A stretch of 19,766 nucleotides of DNA from an uncultured Blautia sp. (GCA_902476765.1 CABSEJ010000044.1:1-19766); one strand, 5' to 3'; counted from the first letter of the stretch, positions 7,165-15,070 are shown. Numbers and translations: made by a program. Notes: a model not told the origin generated them from the letters alone.

Positions 7165-8829
7165 TCAAGAAGAGGCTGAAATAAGAAAGAAACACATTAA
7201 CATATGATAGCTATCAATATACCGGGGGTCTTGTGAAGGATTGGCCAGAAACAAGACAACCGTTAGAAGCAGTGCAGGAAAAAGCGCCAGTAATTCAGGA
7301 GCTCTTTTTTTCTTTACTAAAAGAGAACTGCACACAAGAAGCACAAACACAGAAAATCCGCCTCTCCAGCATATAGAGGACCATATAGGAATTTGGTCGG
7401 AAATGCCGAAGAAATTCTGCTGTATGGTGGTAGAAAAAGTGGGCTTAATCTGCAAATCAGAATAACCGGGATATTGGTCTAAAGCAGAGCTATAAATGGT
7501 TATGGGTATCCACTCATACCCATCAGAGGGTGTTCCCATTTCCCAGATAATGCTGGTCATATCGAAATATGCGGTCAAATAAGTAACTGGATATTTCACT
7601 AAGAATTTGGCATTTAACAAAAGAATATCCTTTTGAAACTCTTTATCCCGGAATTTTAAAGCGTCTTCTCCTATAGCTCCCCAAGTGCGGGAAAGAGAAT
7701 CTGCATAATATTTATCATAGCAGTCTCTCCATTTTTCTATCGGCATAACTTCCTCTAAAATTTCTATATCTTCTTGCTCTAAATTTTCCTTGGAGGCAAC
7801 TGCGCCTGCCATTGAAATTGGAATACTATATTTTACATAATCCTCGTTAGGCGTCATATGGAGAATATAACTGCCTAAAATATTCACCAGCAGTATGGGG
7901 ATTATAATAGAAAAAAGAAGAACACTCACAACCTGCTTCATACGGGTTTTATATTCTCTTCCATGTATTTTCCGTTCATAAAACACCAAAGCCAGCAACG
8001 AAAGTATGACAATTAAATTTCCCATATGCCGTATAGTGGATACTATTCCAGCTGCAATAAAGAAAAGTAAAATTTTATACCAACGCAAACTTTCCTGAGC
8101 TTTGATAAAATCAAATAGGATAATGCAAAAGAGAAAAAGACCGATATTCCATAGAGTATCTTTTTCTATGTTTCCCAAGGCACGATAACTGTAAAGCATG
8201 ATAATGGAAAATGCTGTATAAAGTATATCGCCTCCTTTAATGGGACTATATTTTTCTAATAGATACAGAGCATACTGATTGGCCAAAATCCAAAGCAATG
8301 TTTGAAGTAACACCAATGGAAACGGTGTTCCGAAAATTCTCTGAATGACTTTTAAAATATAAAGATAAGTAACAGGATGCCAGTCGCTGAAAGCATTAAC
8401 AGACACATCCACCCAATTGCTCATTGAGTCAGAGGAAAATACACCGGGAAAACAGCCGCTTATTATAAAGATACTCAGTAGAGTAATGGGGATAATAGCT
8501 GCATATACAGGGGACTTTCCGATTTTCTGAAAAGCTGTATCCGGGGCATATAATTTTATGGTGCCCACTCTGAAAAGAAGGAGACAGCAACAAATGAAAC
8601 ATAAAATAAGCAATGCTATTTTCAGAGGTAATGGGAACCTGTCTTTTAAAACTTCTGTAAAGGAGGTCATCAGCAAATATAGGAAGGAAAAAATTAAAGA
8701 AGTGATTTTCCAGGGCCTGCTGACAGAATGAATAAATTTCCAGGGAACAGGAGATAAAATTGCCCAGAATAAATAAATTAAGATAGGAAGCAGACACATA
8801 TAGGCAGCTTCACTTGCAAAAGACATCAT
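7165..8829 (-). CDS. Polytopic membrane protein, DUF6020/GT-C-like
   Basis: 554 residues with roughly twelve or more hydrophobic segments. The region after the fourth helix reads SGCFPGVFSSDSMSNW, then NAFSDWHPVTYLYILK (residues 124-160). An acidic loop D134-S135 followed by a W-HP motif resembles the DUF6020 family and, more distantly, GT-C lipid-linked glycosyltransferases with an acidic first external loop. A role in modifying a cell-surface glycan is possible, but the substrate is unknown. AGAGGAAG lies 7 nt before the ATG on the minus strand. It is inside the spoIIID element, transcribed opposite to the recombinase, with its own sigma-A-type promoter, so it is probably cargo expressed in vegetative cells. 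The family call is from memory of the motif. Confidence 0.75.
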   Translation of the reverse strand: MMSFASEAAYMCLLPILIYLFWAILSPVPWKFIHSVSRPWKITSLIFSFLYLLMTSFTEVLKDRFPLPLKIALLILCFICCCLLLFRVGTIKLYAPDTAFQKIGKSPVYAAIIPITLLSIFIISGCFPGVFSSDSMSNWVDVSVNAFSDWHPVTYLYILKVIQRIFGTPFPLVLLQTLLWILANQYALYLLEKYSPIKGGDILYTAFSIIMLYSYRALGNIEKDTLWNIGLFLFCIILFDFIKAQESLRWYKILLFFIAAGIVSTIRHMGNLIVILSLLALVFYERKIHGREYKTRMKQVVSVLLFSIIIPILLVNILGSYILHMTPNEDYVKYSIPISMAGAVASKENLEQEDIEILEEVMPIEKWRDCYDKYYADSLSRTWGAIGEDALKFRDKEFQKDILLLNAKFLVKYPVTYLTAYFDMTSIIWEMGTPSDGYEWIPITIYSSALDQYPGYSDLQIKPTFSTTIQQNFFGISDQIPIWSSICWRGGFSVFVLLVCSSLLVKKKRAPELLALFPALLLTVVLFLANPSQDPRYIDSYHMLMCFFLISASS

Positions 8830-8870
8830 AGATAAACTTCCTCTTTCTATTAGGATAAAATAATAAATAT

Positions 8871-8899
8871 ATTATAAAATAGAAACCAGATAGAAACAA
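8871..8899 (-). promoter_or_regulatory. Sigma-A promoter for the membrane protein gene
   Basis: On the minus strand TTGTTT (8894-8899) and a perfect TATAAT (8871-8876) are 17 bp apart, about 40 bp upstream of the start codon. Confidence 0.7.
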
Positions 8900-8923
8900 G
8901 ATAGTCTAAAATTTTTTGAATAG

Positions 8924-8949
8924 GTTATTTTTAGATGTTATTTTTAGAC
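8924..8949. repeat. Two tandem 13-bp repeats
   Basis: GTTATTTTTAGAT and GTTATTTTTAGAC lie back to back (12 of 13 identical) in the gap between divergent genes of the element. The overlapping AGATGT/ACATCT pair (from 8933) could also form a small hairpin. This could be a binding site for an element-encoded regulator; nothing else supports it. Confidence 0.35.
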
Positions 8950-9084
8950 ATCTCAAACCTGCTATTAGTGAAGGGATGTTTTTCAAGTAAGGATAACGTT
9001 GAAAAACAGGGACTAATTTATAACTTTTTTTCATAGTAATGGAAAAAGGTTAAAGAGTGCAGGGGAGGGGGCGGAAGCTCCGCT

Positions 9085-9261
9085 ATGCAGAAAAGAAAAC
9101 TAAATTATAGATTGCATAATCCGAACTCAGTGGCAATAACCGCTGATTATATACTAAAAATTTTAATTGATGCTAATTCAGAAAAAGTTCAAAAAGCGAT
9201 TCAGGCTGCGGCGGATCAGGTTGTCCAGGAGACGGGATGTGATGAGGGGGATTCTGCATAA
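9085..9261 (+). CDS. Small 58-residue protein of the element
   Basis: ATG to TAA encodes 58 residues, soluble and mixed in charge: MQKRKLNYRLHNPNSVAITA, then an alternating hydrophobic pattern DYILKILIDANSEKVQKAIQ suggesting a helix. The opening 'K-L-N-Y-R-h-H-N-P-N ... T-A-D-Y-I-L-K' recalls short uncharacterised proteins that I associate with clostridial recombinase-bearing elements. GGGGAGGGGG lies 12-20 nt upstream and a small stem GCGGA/TCCGC sits between it and the ATG, which would shorten the effective spacing. Function unknown; a recombination directionality factor is one possibility because it is the only small accessory protein in the element. Confidence 0.7.
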   Translation: MQKRKLNYRLHNPNSVAITADYILKILIDANSEKVQKAIQAAADQVVQETGCDEGDSA

Positions 9262-9398
9262 AAGATGCAAGGAATCTTATGCGATGATTGCAAATAGAAA
9301 TATAAGATTATGTCCCAATATTATGTGAAAAATGATAAAATATAATAGAAAATTATAGATGGACTTTGAAGACGACTACTATGCGGAGGATATTATAA

Positions 9399-11078
9399 AT
9401 GTTAAAGCCGTGGGAATATTTATTTAAAACACATATTTTAGCTCGAGGGCAAGATTATTACGAAAACGGAGCAGTTATCTCCTTGAAGAGAACAGAAACG
9501 GGTTACAAGGCTACAGTTGAAGGTGGTTATAACTATGAAGTAGAAGTAGAAATCTGTGATAATGAAGTTGTAGAAATGTTCTGCGATTGTCCGTATGCAG
9601 AAGATGGAAATTATTGCAAACATATGGCGGCGGTCTTGTATGAGATCGAAGAAAAGTCTGCTCAGACGGCAAGAGAAGTGAGGGAGGAGACGTCTGACAT
9701 CAAGACAGAGTTAGAGAATGTAATAAAAAATATAGATGAAACAGAAGTGAGAAATATGTTATTGGAGCTTGCTCTGAAGGACAATTCTTTACAGAATCAC
9801 ATTTTCATAAAATATGCGGATAACATAAGCTCAATTCAGATGAGGCGATTGAAACAGGAAGTCGAGGTGATTGCGTGGAAATATTCAGATAGAAGTGGAT
9901 ACATCGACTATTATCATGCAATGGATTATATAAATGCCTTGGAGACGTTTTTGGATGAAAATGTGCAAAATTTAATAGATAAAAATCTTATAATGCCGGC
10001 ATTTGAGCTTACAAATGAAGTGTTTCATACAGTTGGAAATCAGGATATTGATGATTCGGATGGCGGTACTACATGGATTGCGGATCGTTGTTATGAATAT
10101 TGGAAACATATTTTGGTACAGGCAACTGATGAACAGCGTAAGCAGATGTTCCAGTGGTTTAAGAGGCACCCAAAGGATTATGTTATAGATTTTATGGAAG
10201 ATTATATCAGCGACTTTTTGATGGACGAATTTCATGACGAAACCATGCTGCGTGAAAAGATGCAGATGTTAGATGAACTGATTGAACACGCAGGAGATAA
10301 ATCTGACTGTGGAGGTTGGTACTCATCTTACTATGGTTACGAAAATAATATTCTAAAACGTTTGCAGATTATGAAGGAGTTAAATTATTCGGAAAGTGAG
10401 ATTAATGAATATAGGACAAAATTCAGACATTTTTCTGCAATAAGGGAATTGGAAGTCAGGGAATATCTTAATAAGGAAGAATACAATAAAGCAATCGAAA
10501 CCCTGGAAGAAAGTAAAAAGCTTGATAGGGAATATGCAAGGCTTGTATCAAAGTACAGTGAACAATTAATTCATATTTATCAAAAAACAGGACAAAAAGA
10601 AGAGTATAAAAAAGAATTAATCTATCAGATTTTCTTCTGCAAACAAGATAATCTGGAAAACATAAAATTGTTAAAAGCAGAGTGCGATGAAGAAGAATGG
10701 AATACATATCAGGAGCAGATTGTGAATTCAAACTCATGTATAGGTATAAAGTTAAGTTTCCTGGAATTTGAAGAATTATATGAGAGGCTGCTGGAAACAA
10801 TTGTGGAAAGCGGTTCGATTTATACATTAGATCAATATGAAAAGATATTAAAAAAGAAGTTTCCGGATATTATCAGAGATACATATGTAAATTATATAAG
10901 GAAACAAGCAGAAAGAGTATGTTATAGAAAAGCATATAAAGGGTTAATGACTTATATGAAAAAACTCGTAAAATACCCTGGTGGAAAGGGATTAGCAGAC
11001 CAGATTGCGAAAGAGTGGAAAGTAATTTATCGTAGAAGAACTGCAATGATGGATGAACTGAGGAAGGCGGGATTTTAG
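9399..11078 (+). CDS. SWIM zinc-finger protein
   Basis: 559 residues. After an N-terminal strand-rich region (residues 10-58) comes the SWIM motif FCDCPYAEDGNYCKH (C62, C64, C73, H75), a zinc-binding CxC...CxH module that binds DNA or protein. The rest is mostly alpha-helical and charged with tetratricopeptide-like helical pairs (for example 330-420); no helicase or nuclease motifs are visible. Similar stand-alone SWIM proteins are common in Firmicutes and have no assigned role. GCGGAGGATATT places a good ribosome site before the ATG. It is in the same direction as the recombinase and probably in the same transcript. The stop is TAG, and the same frame stays open for another 49 codons with winged-helix character, so the gene may have been longer. 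Confidence 0.88.
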   Translation: MLKPWEYLFKTHILARGQDYYENGAVISLKRTETGYKATVEGGYNYEVEVEICDNEVVEMFCDCPYAEDGNYCKHMAAVLYEIEEKSAQTAREVREETSDIKTELENVIKNIDETEVRNMLLELALKDNSLQNHIFIKYADNISSIQMRRLKQEVEVIAWKYSDRSGYIDYYHAMDYINALETFLDENVQNLIDKNLIMPAFELTNEVFHTVGNQDIDDSDGGTTWIADRCYEYWKHILVQATDEQRKQMFQWFKRHPKDYVIDFMEDYISDFLMDEFHDETMLREKMQMLDELIEHAGDKSDCGGWYSSYYGYENNILKRLQIMKELNYSESEINEYRTKFRHFSAIRELEVREYLNKEEYNKAIETLEESKKLDREYARLVSKYSEQLIHIYQKTGQKEEYKKELIYQIFFCKQDNLENIKLLKAECDEEEWNTYQEQIVNSNSCIGIKLSFLEFEELYERLLETIVESGSIYTLDQYEKILKKKFPDIIRDTYVNYIRKQAERVCYRKAYKGLMTYMKKLVKYPGGKGLADQIAKEWKVIYRRRTAMMDELRKAGF

Positions 11079-11228
11079 AAGGATCTAAATTGGTACAAAG
11101 CAAATGAGTTGGCAGAGGTACTTGGAGTGAAGGAAACCAGGACTAAGGAATTGCTTTGTGCATTGGTGTCTGATAAAAGACTTGAAGATAATGGAGCAAC
11201 TAAGGGAAAGCGCTACAAAAAAAGATAA
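11079..11228 (+). pseudogene. Winged-helix-like extension in frame after the SWIM stop codon
   Basis: From the TAG at 11076-11078 the same frame continues for 49 sense codons to a TAA. The product resembles a helix-turn-helix with a wing: NWYKANELAEVLGVKETRTK, then ELLCALVSDKRLEDNG and ATKGKRYKKR. It has no ATG in frame and no ribosome site. It is either the C-terminal domain of the SWIM protein cut off by a nonsense change, a product of stop-codon readthrough, or the remnant of another gene. That it is protein-like I am fairly sure; which of these applies I cannot tell. Confidence 0.5.
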
Positions 11229-11241
11229 ATAGTGAGGTGCG

Positions 11242-12792
11242 ATGATTGATATGAACATAGCTGCATACTGCCGTGTTTCCACCGATAAAACTGACCAGCT
11301 CAACAGCTTAGATGTCCAAAAAGAGTTCTTCTCCGAATACACCAAACGTACCGGTGATACCTTGGTAAGATTATATGCAGACGAGGGGATTTCCGGAACA
11401 AAAATTAAGAATCGCAAGGAATTCCTTCGCATGATGGCCGATGCTGAACATGGTTTGTTTGATATGGTTGTAGTAAAAGATATTTCCCGTTTTGCCAGAA
11501 ATACAGTAGATCTTTTACAGAACATCCGTAAGCTGAAGGCATTGGGAATTGAAACTCAGTTCCTTACAGCCAATATGACCAGTATAGGTAACAGTGAATT
11601 CGTACTGACCATTTTCGGAGCACTGGCTCAGGAGGAAAGTGCCAATACGTCTAAACGTGTGAAATTCGGTAAAAAAATGAATGCGGAGAAAGGACGTGTC
11701 CCTAATATTGTTTACGGATATGATAAGACTATTGGTGACTATTTTAATTTGGCCGTCAATGAAGAAGAAGCAAAAGTCATTCGCCGGATTTATCAGTGGT
11801 ATACAGAAGAAGGCTATGGCGCAGCGAAAATTGCCAATATGTTGAATGAAAAAGGATTGACTACAAAGCGTAACTGCAGGTGGAGCCAGAATGCTATCTG
11901 CCGAATTTTGACCAATGAGATTTACACAGGAAAAATAATCAATGGAAAGCAGGAGGTGGCAGATTTCCTGACGGGACAGAGAACGGACAAGGATGAGCCA
12001 GAATGGATAGTTGTGGAGCGCCCGGAACTACGGATCATTGATGATAAAACTTTTGAAAAAGCTGGAGAAACGTTACATTCCCGGCACACTTCTTTCAATA
12101 TCAAGCATGAACGCCAGAGCAATAAATATCTGTTTTCTACGTTGATTAAATGTAAAGAATGTGGCTGGGCTTTTCGCCGGACAGTGCGTACCTATAAAAA
12201 TACCTATGTTCGCTGGGTATGTTCCGGGCATAATGGGCGTGGGGCAGACAGCTGCCCAAACGCTGTGACGGTGGATGAAGAAGAATTAATCGAAGTTCTG
12301 CAGGAATATTTTGCGGAAATACTAAAGCAGAAGAAAAAAGTTATCAATCATGTAGTCAACGAATTTCAGCGTGTTTACAAAGCAAAAGATGAGAATTTAG
12401 AATATGAGAAGGAGTTGACAGTACAGCTGGGCAAACTGCAAAAGATCCGACAGAAATATATGGACATGTATACGGATGATTTGATTACCCGTGAAGAACT
12501 GCATGAGAAAACCGGTGGCATGCGCCAGGAAATCCAGTGTCTGGAAAATGAATTAAGGATGGTTTCCTATCATTTGACCAAGGGAGAACAGCTGGAAGCA
12601 ATCTTAAATAATACTTTTAAAGAAATTGAAGACATTACTGACGTTCGCCAGATGACGAATGAACAGTTGAAGAAAATTATTCAGAAGATTGAAGTGGACA
12701 AAAAGGGAAATGTGGATATTTTCCTCTGTCTGTTCGGAGATCTTGGATTAGACGAGTCTGTGCTGATTAGAGGTCGGCATTACCGTTCCTGA
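11242..12792 (+). CDS. Large serine recombinase of the spoIIID element
   Basis: 516 residues, the size of large serine integrases such as the skin recombinase SpoIVCA and TndX. The resolvase catalytic domain holds YCRVSTD with nucleophile S13 and R11, and DISRFARN (80-87) with the active-site arginines. A recombinase domain follows (about 155-265), then a zinc ribbon with C304, C307, C327 and C338, a coiled coil (about 375-445) and a short C-terminal tail. Such enzymes cut att sites through a 5'-phosphoserine link with 2-nt overhangs, and excision usually needs a directionality factor. The stop is 6 bp before attR. The ATG at 11251 (MNIAAYCRVS) has better spacing from GAGGTG than the one at 11242 and may be the true start. 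No catalytic residue is missing, so it looks active. Confidence 0.95.
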   Translation: MIDMNIAAYCRVSTDKTDQLNSLDVQKEFFSEYTKRTGDTLVRLYADEGISGTKIKNRKEFLRMMADAEHGLFDMVVVKDISRFARNTVDLLQNIRKLKALGIETQFLTANMTSIGNSEFVLTIFGALAQEESANTSKRVKFGKKMNAEKGRVPNIVYGYDKTIGDYFNLAVNEEEAKVIRRIYQWYTEEGYGAAKIANMLNEKGLTTKRNCRWSQNAICRILTNEIYTGKIINGKQEVADFLTGQRTDKDEPEWIVVERPELRIIDDKTFEKAGETLHSRHTSFNIKHERQSNKYLFSTLIKCKECGWAFRRTVRTYKNTYVRWVCSGHNGRGADSCPNAVTVDEEELIEVLQEYFAEILKQKKKVINHVVNEFQRVYKAKDENLEYEKELTVQLGKLQKIRQKYMDMYTDDLITREELHEKTGGMRQEIQCLENELRMVSYHLTKGEQLEAILNNTFKEIEDITDVRQMTNEQLKKIIQKIEVDKKGNVDIFLCLFGDLGLDESVLIRGRHYRS

Positions 12793-12798
12793 TAACAA

Positions 12799-12810
12799 CA
12801 ACCATACATA
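12799..12810 (+). repeat. attR core (12-bp direct repeat)
   Basis: CAACCATACATA, identical to 6997-7008. To the left is element sequence (GATAACAA), to the right spoIIID coding sequence. The inverted arm ACAACCATA (12798-12806) pairs with the left-end arm in the predicted circle junction. The putative crossover CA is at 12807-12808. Confidence 0.85.
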
Positions 12811-12953
12811 AAGATGTGACAGAACGTCTCTTGCAGCTTAATCCTTCACTGGCTCATCAGGCCCGGGAGATTCTGGATATTAACAAATCAGAGCGTCATA
12901 TACGGGGCGGGCTAGCTACCCGGGAAAAATATTTAAAGAAACAGGAAAAATAA
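12811..12953 (+). pseudogene. spoIIID: spoIIID 3' fragment
   Basis: Read with the last base of the repeat, this gives KDVTERLLQLNPSLAHQARE, then ILDINKSERHIRGGLATREK and YLKKQEK to a TAA. That is the expected end of SpoIIID: the tail of the recognition helix, the linker helix and the conserved ERHIRGG-AT--KY basic C-terminus that contacts DNA. It has no start codon or ribosome site of its own and would be silent in the present arrangement. Joined to 6894-7008 it restores an intact 85-residue protein with no frameshift, stop or missing residue. The coding sequence shows no sign of decay, which argues for recent insertion or continued selection through excision. Confidence 0.93.
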
Positions 12954-12957
12954 CTAC

Positions 12958-12986
12958 TTGTATACAATATCGGGGAGGCGTATAAT
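12958..12986 (+). promoter_or_regulatory. Sigma-A promoter of the MATE gene
   Basis: TTGTAT (12958-12963) and a perfect TATAAT (12981-12986) with 17-bp spacing begin 5 bp after the spoIIID stop. The MATE operon is therefore expressed independently of the split gene. Confidence 0.8.
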
Positions 12987-13023
12987 AAAATTCGAGTTAA
13001 AAGTACGAAGGAGCTAGATTAAA

Positions 13024-14367
13024 ATGAGTGAGAAGAACCGCTTTTTTTCCAATAAGGATTTGCGGAGGCTGATTATTCCCCTGATTATCGACCAGTTTCT
13101 TCAGGCCTTTGTAGGACTTGCCGATTCAATTATGGTGGCCAGCGTAGGAGAGGCTGCTGTTTCCGGCGTTTCTCTTATAGACACGGTAATGGTGCTGATT
13201 ATCAATATCTTTACAGCGCTGGCTACGGGAGGAGCGGTGATTGCCGGACAGTTTATCGGGAAGAAAAGACATGAGATGGCATGTAAATCCACCAATCAGC
13301 TTATCAGCTTTACCTTGAAGGCTTCTGTGGTGGTCATGGTTTTGGGGTATTTGGGAAGAAACTTTATCACCCATGTGGTTTTTGGGAAGATAGAGGCGGA
13401 CGTTCTATATAACTGCAATGTATACTTGCTGATTGTCTTTGCTTCCATCCCCATGATTGCCCTGTACAATGCAGGAGCTGCTGTTTTCAGAGCCATGGGA
13501 AATTCTTCTGTGGCTATGAGGACGTCACTGCTGATGAATGCCATCAATATCTGCGGAAATGCCATTCTTATATTTGGCTTTCACAGAGGTGTGGAGGGCG
13601 TTGCTATCCCCACTTTAGTGTCCAGGACAGTGGCCTGTATTGTGATGCTTTGCCTCTTGAATAACCAGAATCAGGTACTGCATATTTACCATCCCTTTTC
13701 TTTTAAAACAGACTGGAGTCTGCTGAAGAAGATTTTATACATTGGTATTCCAAACGGACTGGAAAACAGTATGTTTCAGCTAGGGAAAATTTTGGTGCTG
13801 AGCATTGTTACAGGTTTCGGAACTGCGTCTATTGCAGCCAATGCAGTTTCTAACAATGTGGCTACCTTTGCAGTTCTTCCGGGAATGGCTATGGGATTTG
13901 CTATGCTTACCGTAACGGCCCAATGCGTGGGAGCCGGAGATTTTGAGCAGGTATCCTACTACACAAAGAAACTGCTGAAAGTGGCATATATCTCTTTGGT
14001 AGCTATAAATATTGTAGTCGTGTTAGTGGTTCCTTTTATTATTAAAATTTACGGTCTGTCTGAGGAGGCAAGCACCTATGCCTACAGGATTCTGATTTAT
14101 CATTCTGCCTGTGTGGTGACAATTTGGCCCTTATCTTTCTCTTTGCCCAACACCTTGCGGGCAGCTGCGGATGTAAGATATACTATGCTTTTGTCCATTG
14201 TATCCATGTGGATATTCCGGATAGGCTTCAGTGTGGTATTGGGCGTATACCTTGGAATGGGTGTGTTTGGTGTTTGGGTGGCTATGACGATTGACTGGCT
14301 GTTCCGAGCCATATGCTTTGTGTTCCGGTATGTAAGAGGAAAGTGGAAACATGCAGCTTTAGTTTAG
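13024..14367 (+). CDS. MATE-family multidrug efflux transporter
   Basis: 447 residues, the usual MATE length, with twelve hydrophobic segments in two similar halves. Typical signatures are IPLIIDQFLQAFVGLADSIM in helix 1, AVFRAMGNS in the loop after helix 4, and the second-half repeat GIPNGLENSMFQLGKILVL. Such proteins exchange cations (sodium or protons) for organic cations or drugs across the cytoplasmic membrane. GAAGGAG lies 10 nt before the ATG. It has its own strong promoter and is followed after 15 bp by a Qnr-like pentapeptide protein in what is probably one transcript; together these would suit protection against a DNA-gyrase-directed or cationic compound. The substrate cannot be told from sequence. 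Confidence 0.93.
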   Translation: MSEKNRFFSNKDLRRLIIPLIIDQFLQAFVGLADSIMVASVGEAAVSGVSLIDTVMVLIINIFTALATGGAVIAGQFIGKKRHEMACKSTNQLISFTLKASVVVMVLGYLGRNFITHVVFGKIEADVLYNCNVYLLIVFASIPMIALYNAGAAVFRAMGNSSVAMRTSLLMNAINICGNAILIFGFHRGVEGVAIPTLVSRTVACIVMLCLLNNQNQVLHIYHPFSFKTDWSLLKKILYIGIPNGLENSMFQLGKILVLSIVTGFGTASIAANAVSNNVATFAVLPGMAMGFAMLTVTAQCVGAGDFEQVSYYTKKLLKVAYISLVAINIVVVLVVPFIIKIYGLSEEASTYAYRILIYHSACVVTIWPLSFSLPNTLRAAADVRYTMLLSIVSMWIFRIGFSVVLGVYLGMGVFGVWVAMTIDWLFRAICFVFRYVRGKWKHAALV

Positions 14368-14382
14368 ATTGAGAGTCAGGAT

Positions 14383-15054
14383 ATGAATAGAAAAACATTT
14401 AAGGAGCCTGGTATTCCGGGAGAACTGTATGAGGTAAAGGACGGGGCAGGGCTGATTGAGGCGGCCAGGGAAGATGAAAACAGAATTCTTCAAAGCCAGT
14501 TTAGCGGATTTTTTATCACAGACATGGACGGCAGCGGTATTATTTTTGAGAAAACTGTATTTAAGAACTGCAGATTTATAGGCTGTCGTTTTGACAAGGC
14601 CAGCTTTATTGACGTGGAATTCGTTAATTGCGATTTTTCCAATTCCAGCTTTGAAAACGGATATTTCAAATATTGCTCCTTTAAGGACAGTAAAGCTTTA
14701 GGAGCAGATTTTTACGGCAGCCGCTTTCTTCATGTTTCTTTTGAAAAATGCTGTATGCAAGAGGCCGGGATGAATGCCTGCCGTTTCAGCTACATAAAAG
14801 CCTTTCACACAGATTTTAAATGCGCTGGTTTCAGTATGTGCAATATTGCAAACGTGGAGTGGAAGGACTGTTGTTTTGCAGGCGTGAATTTTTTCAAAAC
14901 CTTGTTGAGAAGTATTGATTTTACAGAATGCGATATTGGGGAGATTGTGATTTCCGATAACCGCAGCGAACTGTCAGGTGTCATTGTGAATATGAGCCAG
15001 GCCCTGGTTTTAGCAAAAGGGCTGGGAATTGTGATAAAAGAATTTGAATTGTAA
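14383..15054 (+). CDS. Pentapeptide-repeat protein, Qnr/MfpA-like architecture
   Basis: 223 residues. From about residue 50 to 185 every fifth position is Phe, Leu or similar with small residues before it (for example CRFIGCRFDKASFIDVEF, then CDFSNSSFENGYF), the rule for a right-handed quadrilateral beta-helix. The end, LSGVIVNMSQALVLAKGLGI, matches the position and style of the C-terminal dimer helix of Qnr and MfpA proteins, which mimic DNA and protect gyrase from quinolones or toxins. About eleven cysteines in the repeat core are notable. It starts 15 bp after the MATE stop and ends in a strong terminator. Gyrase protection is inference; many pentapeptide proteins have no known target. Confidence 0.88.
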   Translation: MNRKTFKEPGIPGELYEVKDGAGLIEAAREDENRILQSQFSGFFITDMDGSGIIFEKTVFKNCRFIGCRFDKASFIDVEFVNCDFSNSSFENGYFKYCSFKDSKALGADFYGSRFLHVSFEKCCMQEAGMNACRFSYIKAFHTDFKCAGFSMCNIANVEWKDCCFAGVNFFKTLLRSIDFTECDIGEIVISDNRSELSGVIVNMSQALVLAKGLGIVIKEFEL

Positions 15055-15070
15055 AGAAATATAAGTTATA

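Larger units (their letters stand above)
6997..12810. mobile_element. 5.8-kb serine-recombinase intervening element inside spoIIID (skin-like)
   Basis: The element is defined by the break in spoIIID on both sides and by a 12-bp direct repeat, giving 5802 bp from one repeat to the other. It holds a large serine recombinase whose stop codon is 6 bp from the right repeat, a polytopic membrane protein on the other strand, a 58-residue small ORF, a SWIM zinc-finger protein and a winged-helix-like fragment. Base composition of the cargo is visibly more A+T-rich than the flanks. I see no conjugation, phage structural or replication genes. Known counterparts are skin in sigK and similar recombinase elements in other sporulation genes. 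Whether this one excises during sporulation is inference. Confidence 0.9.

Noticed and set aside
10900..11241. Sigma-E promoter for the recombinase (CATATAAA near 10939)
   Set aside because: The -10 is only partial and there is no matching -35 at 14-15 bp; I found no convincing sporulation promoter for the recombinase.
6997..12810. Prophage or conjugative element
   Set aside because: No capsid, tail, lysis, relaxase, coupling or replication genes are visible; the element appears minimal.
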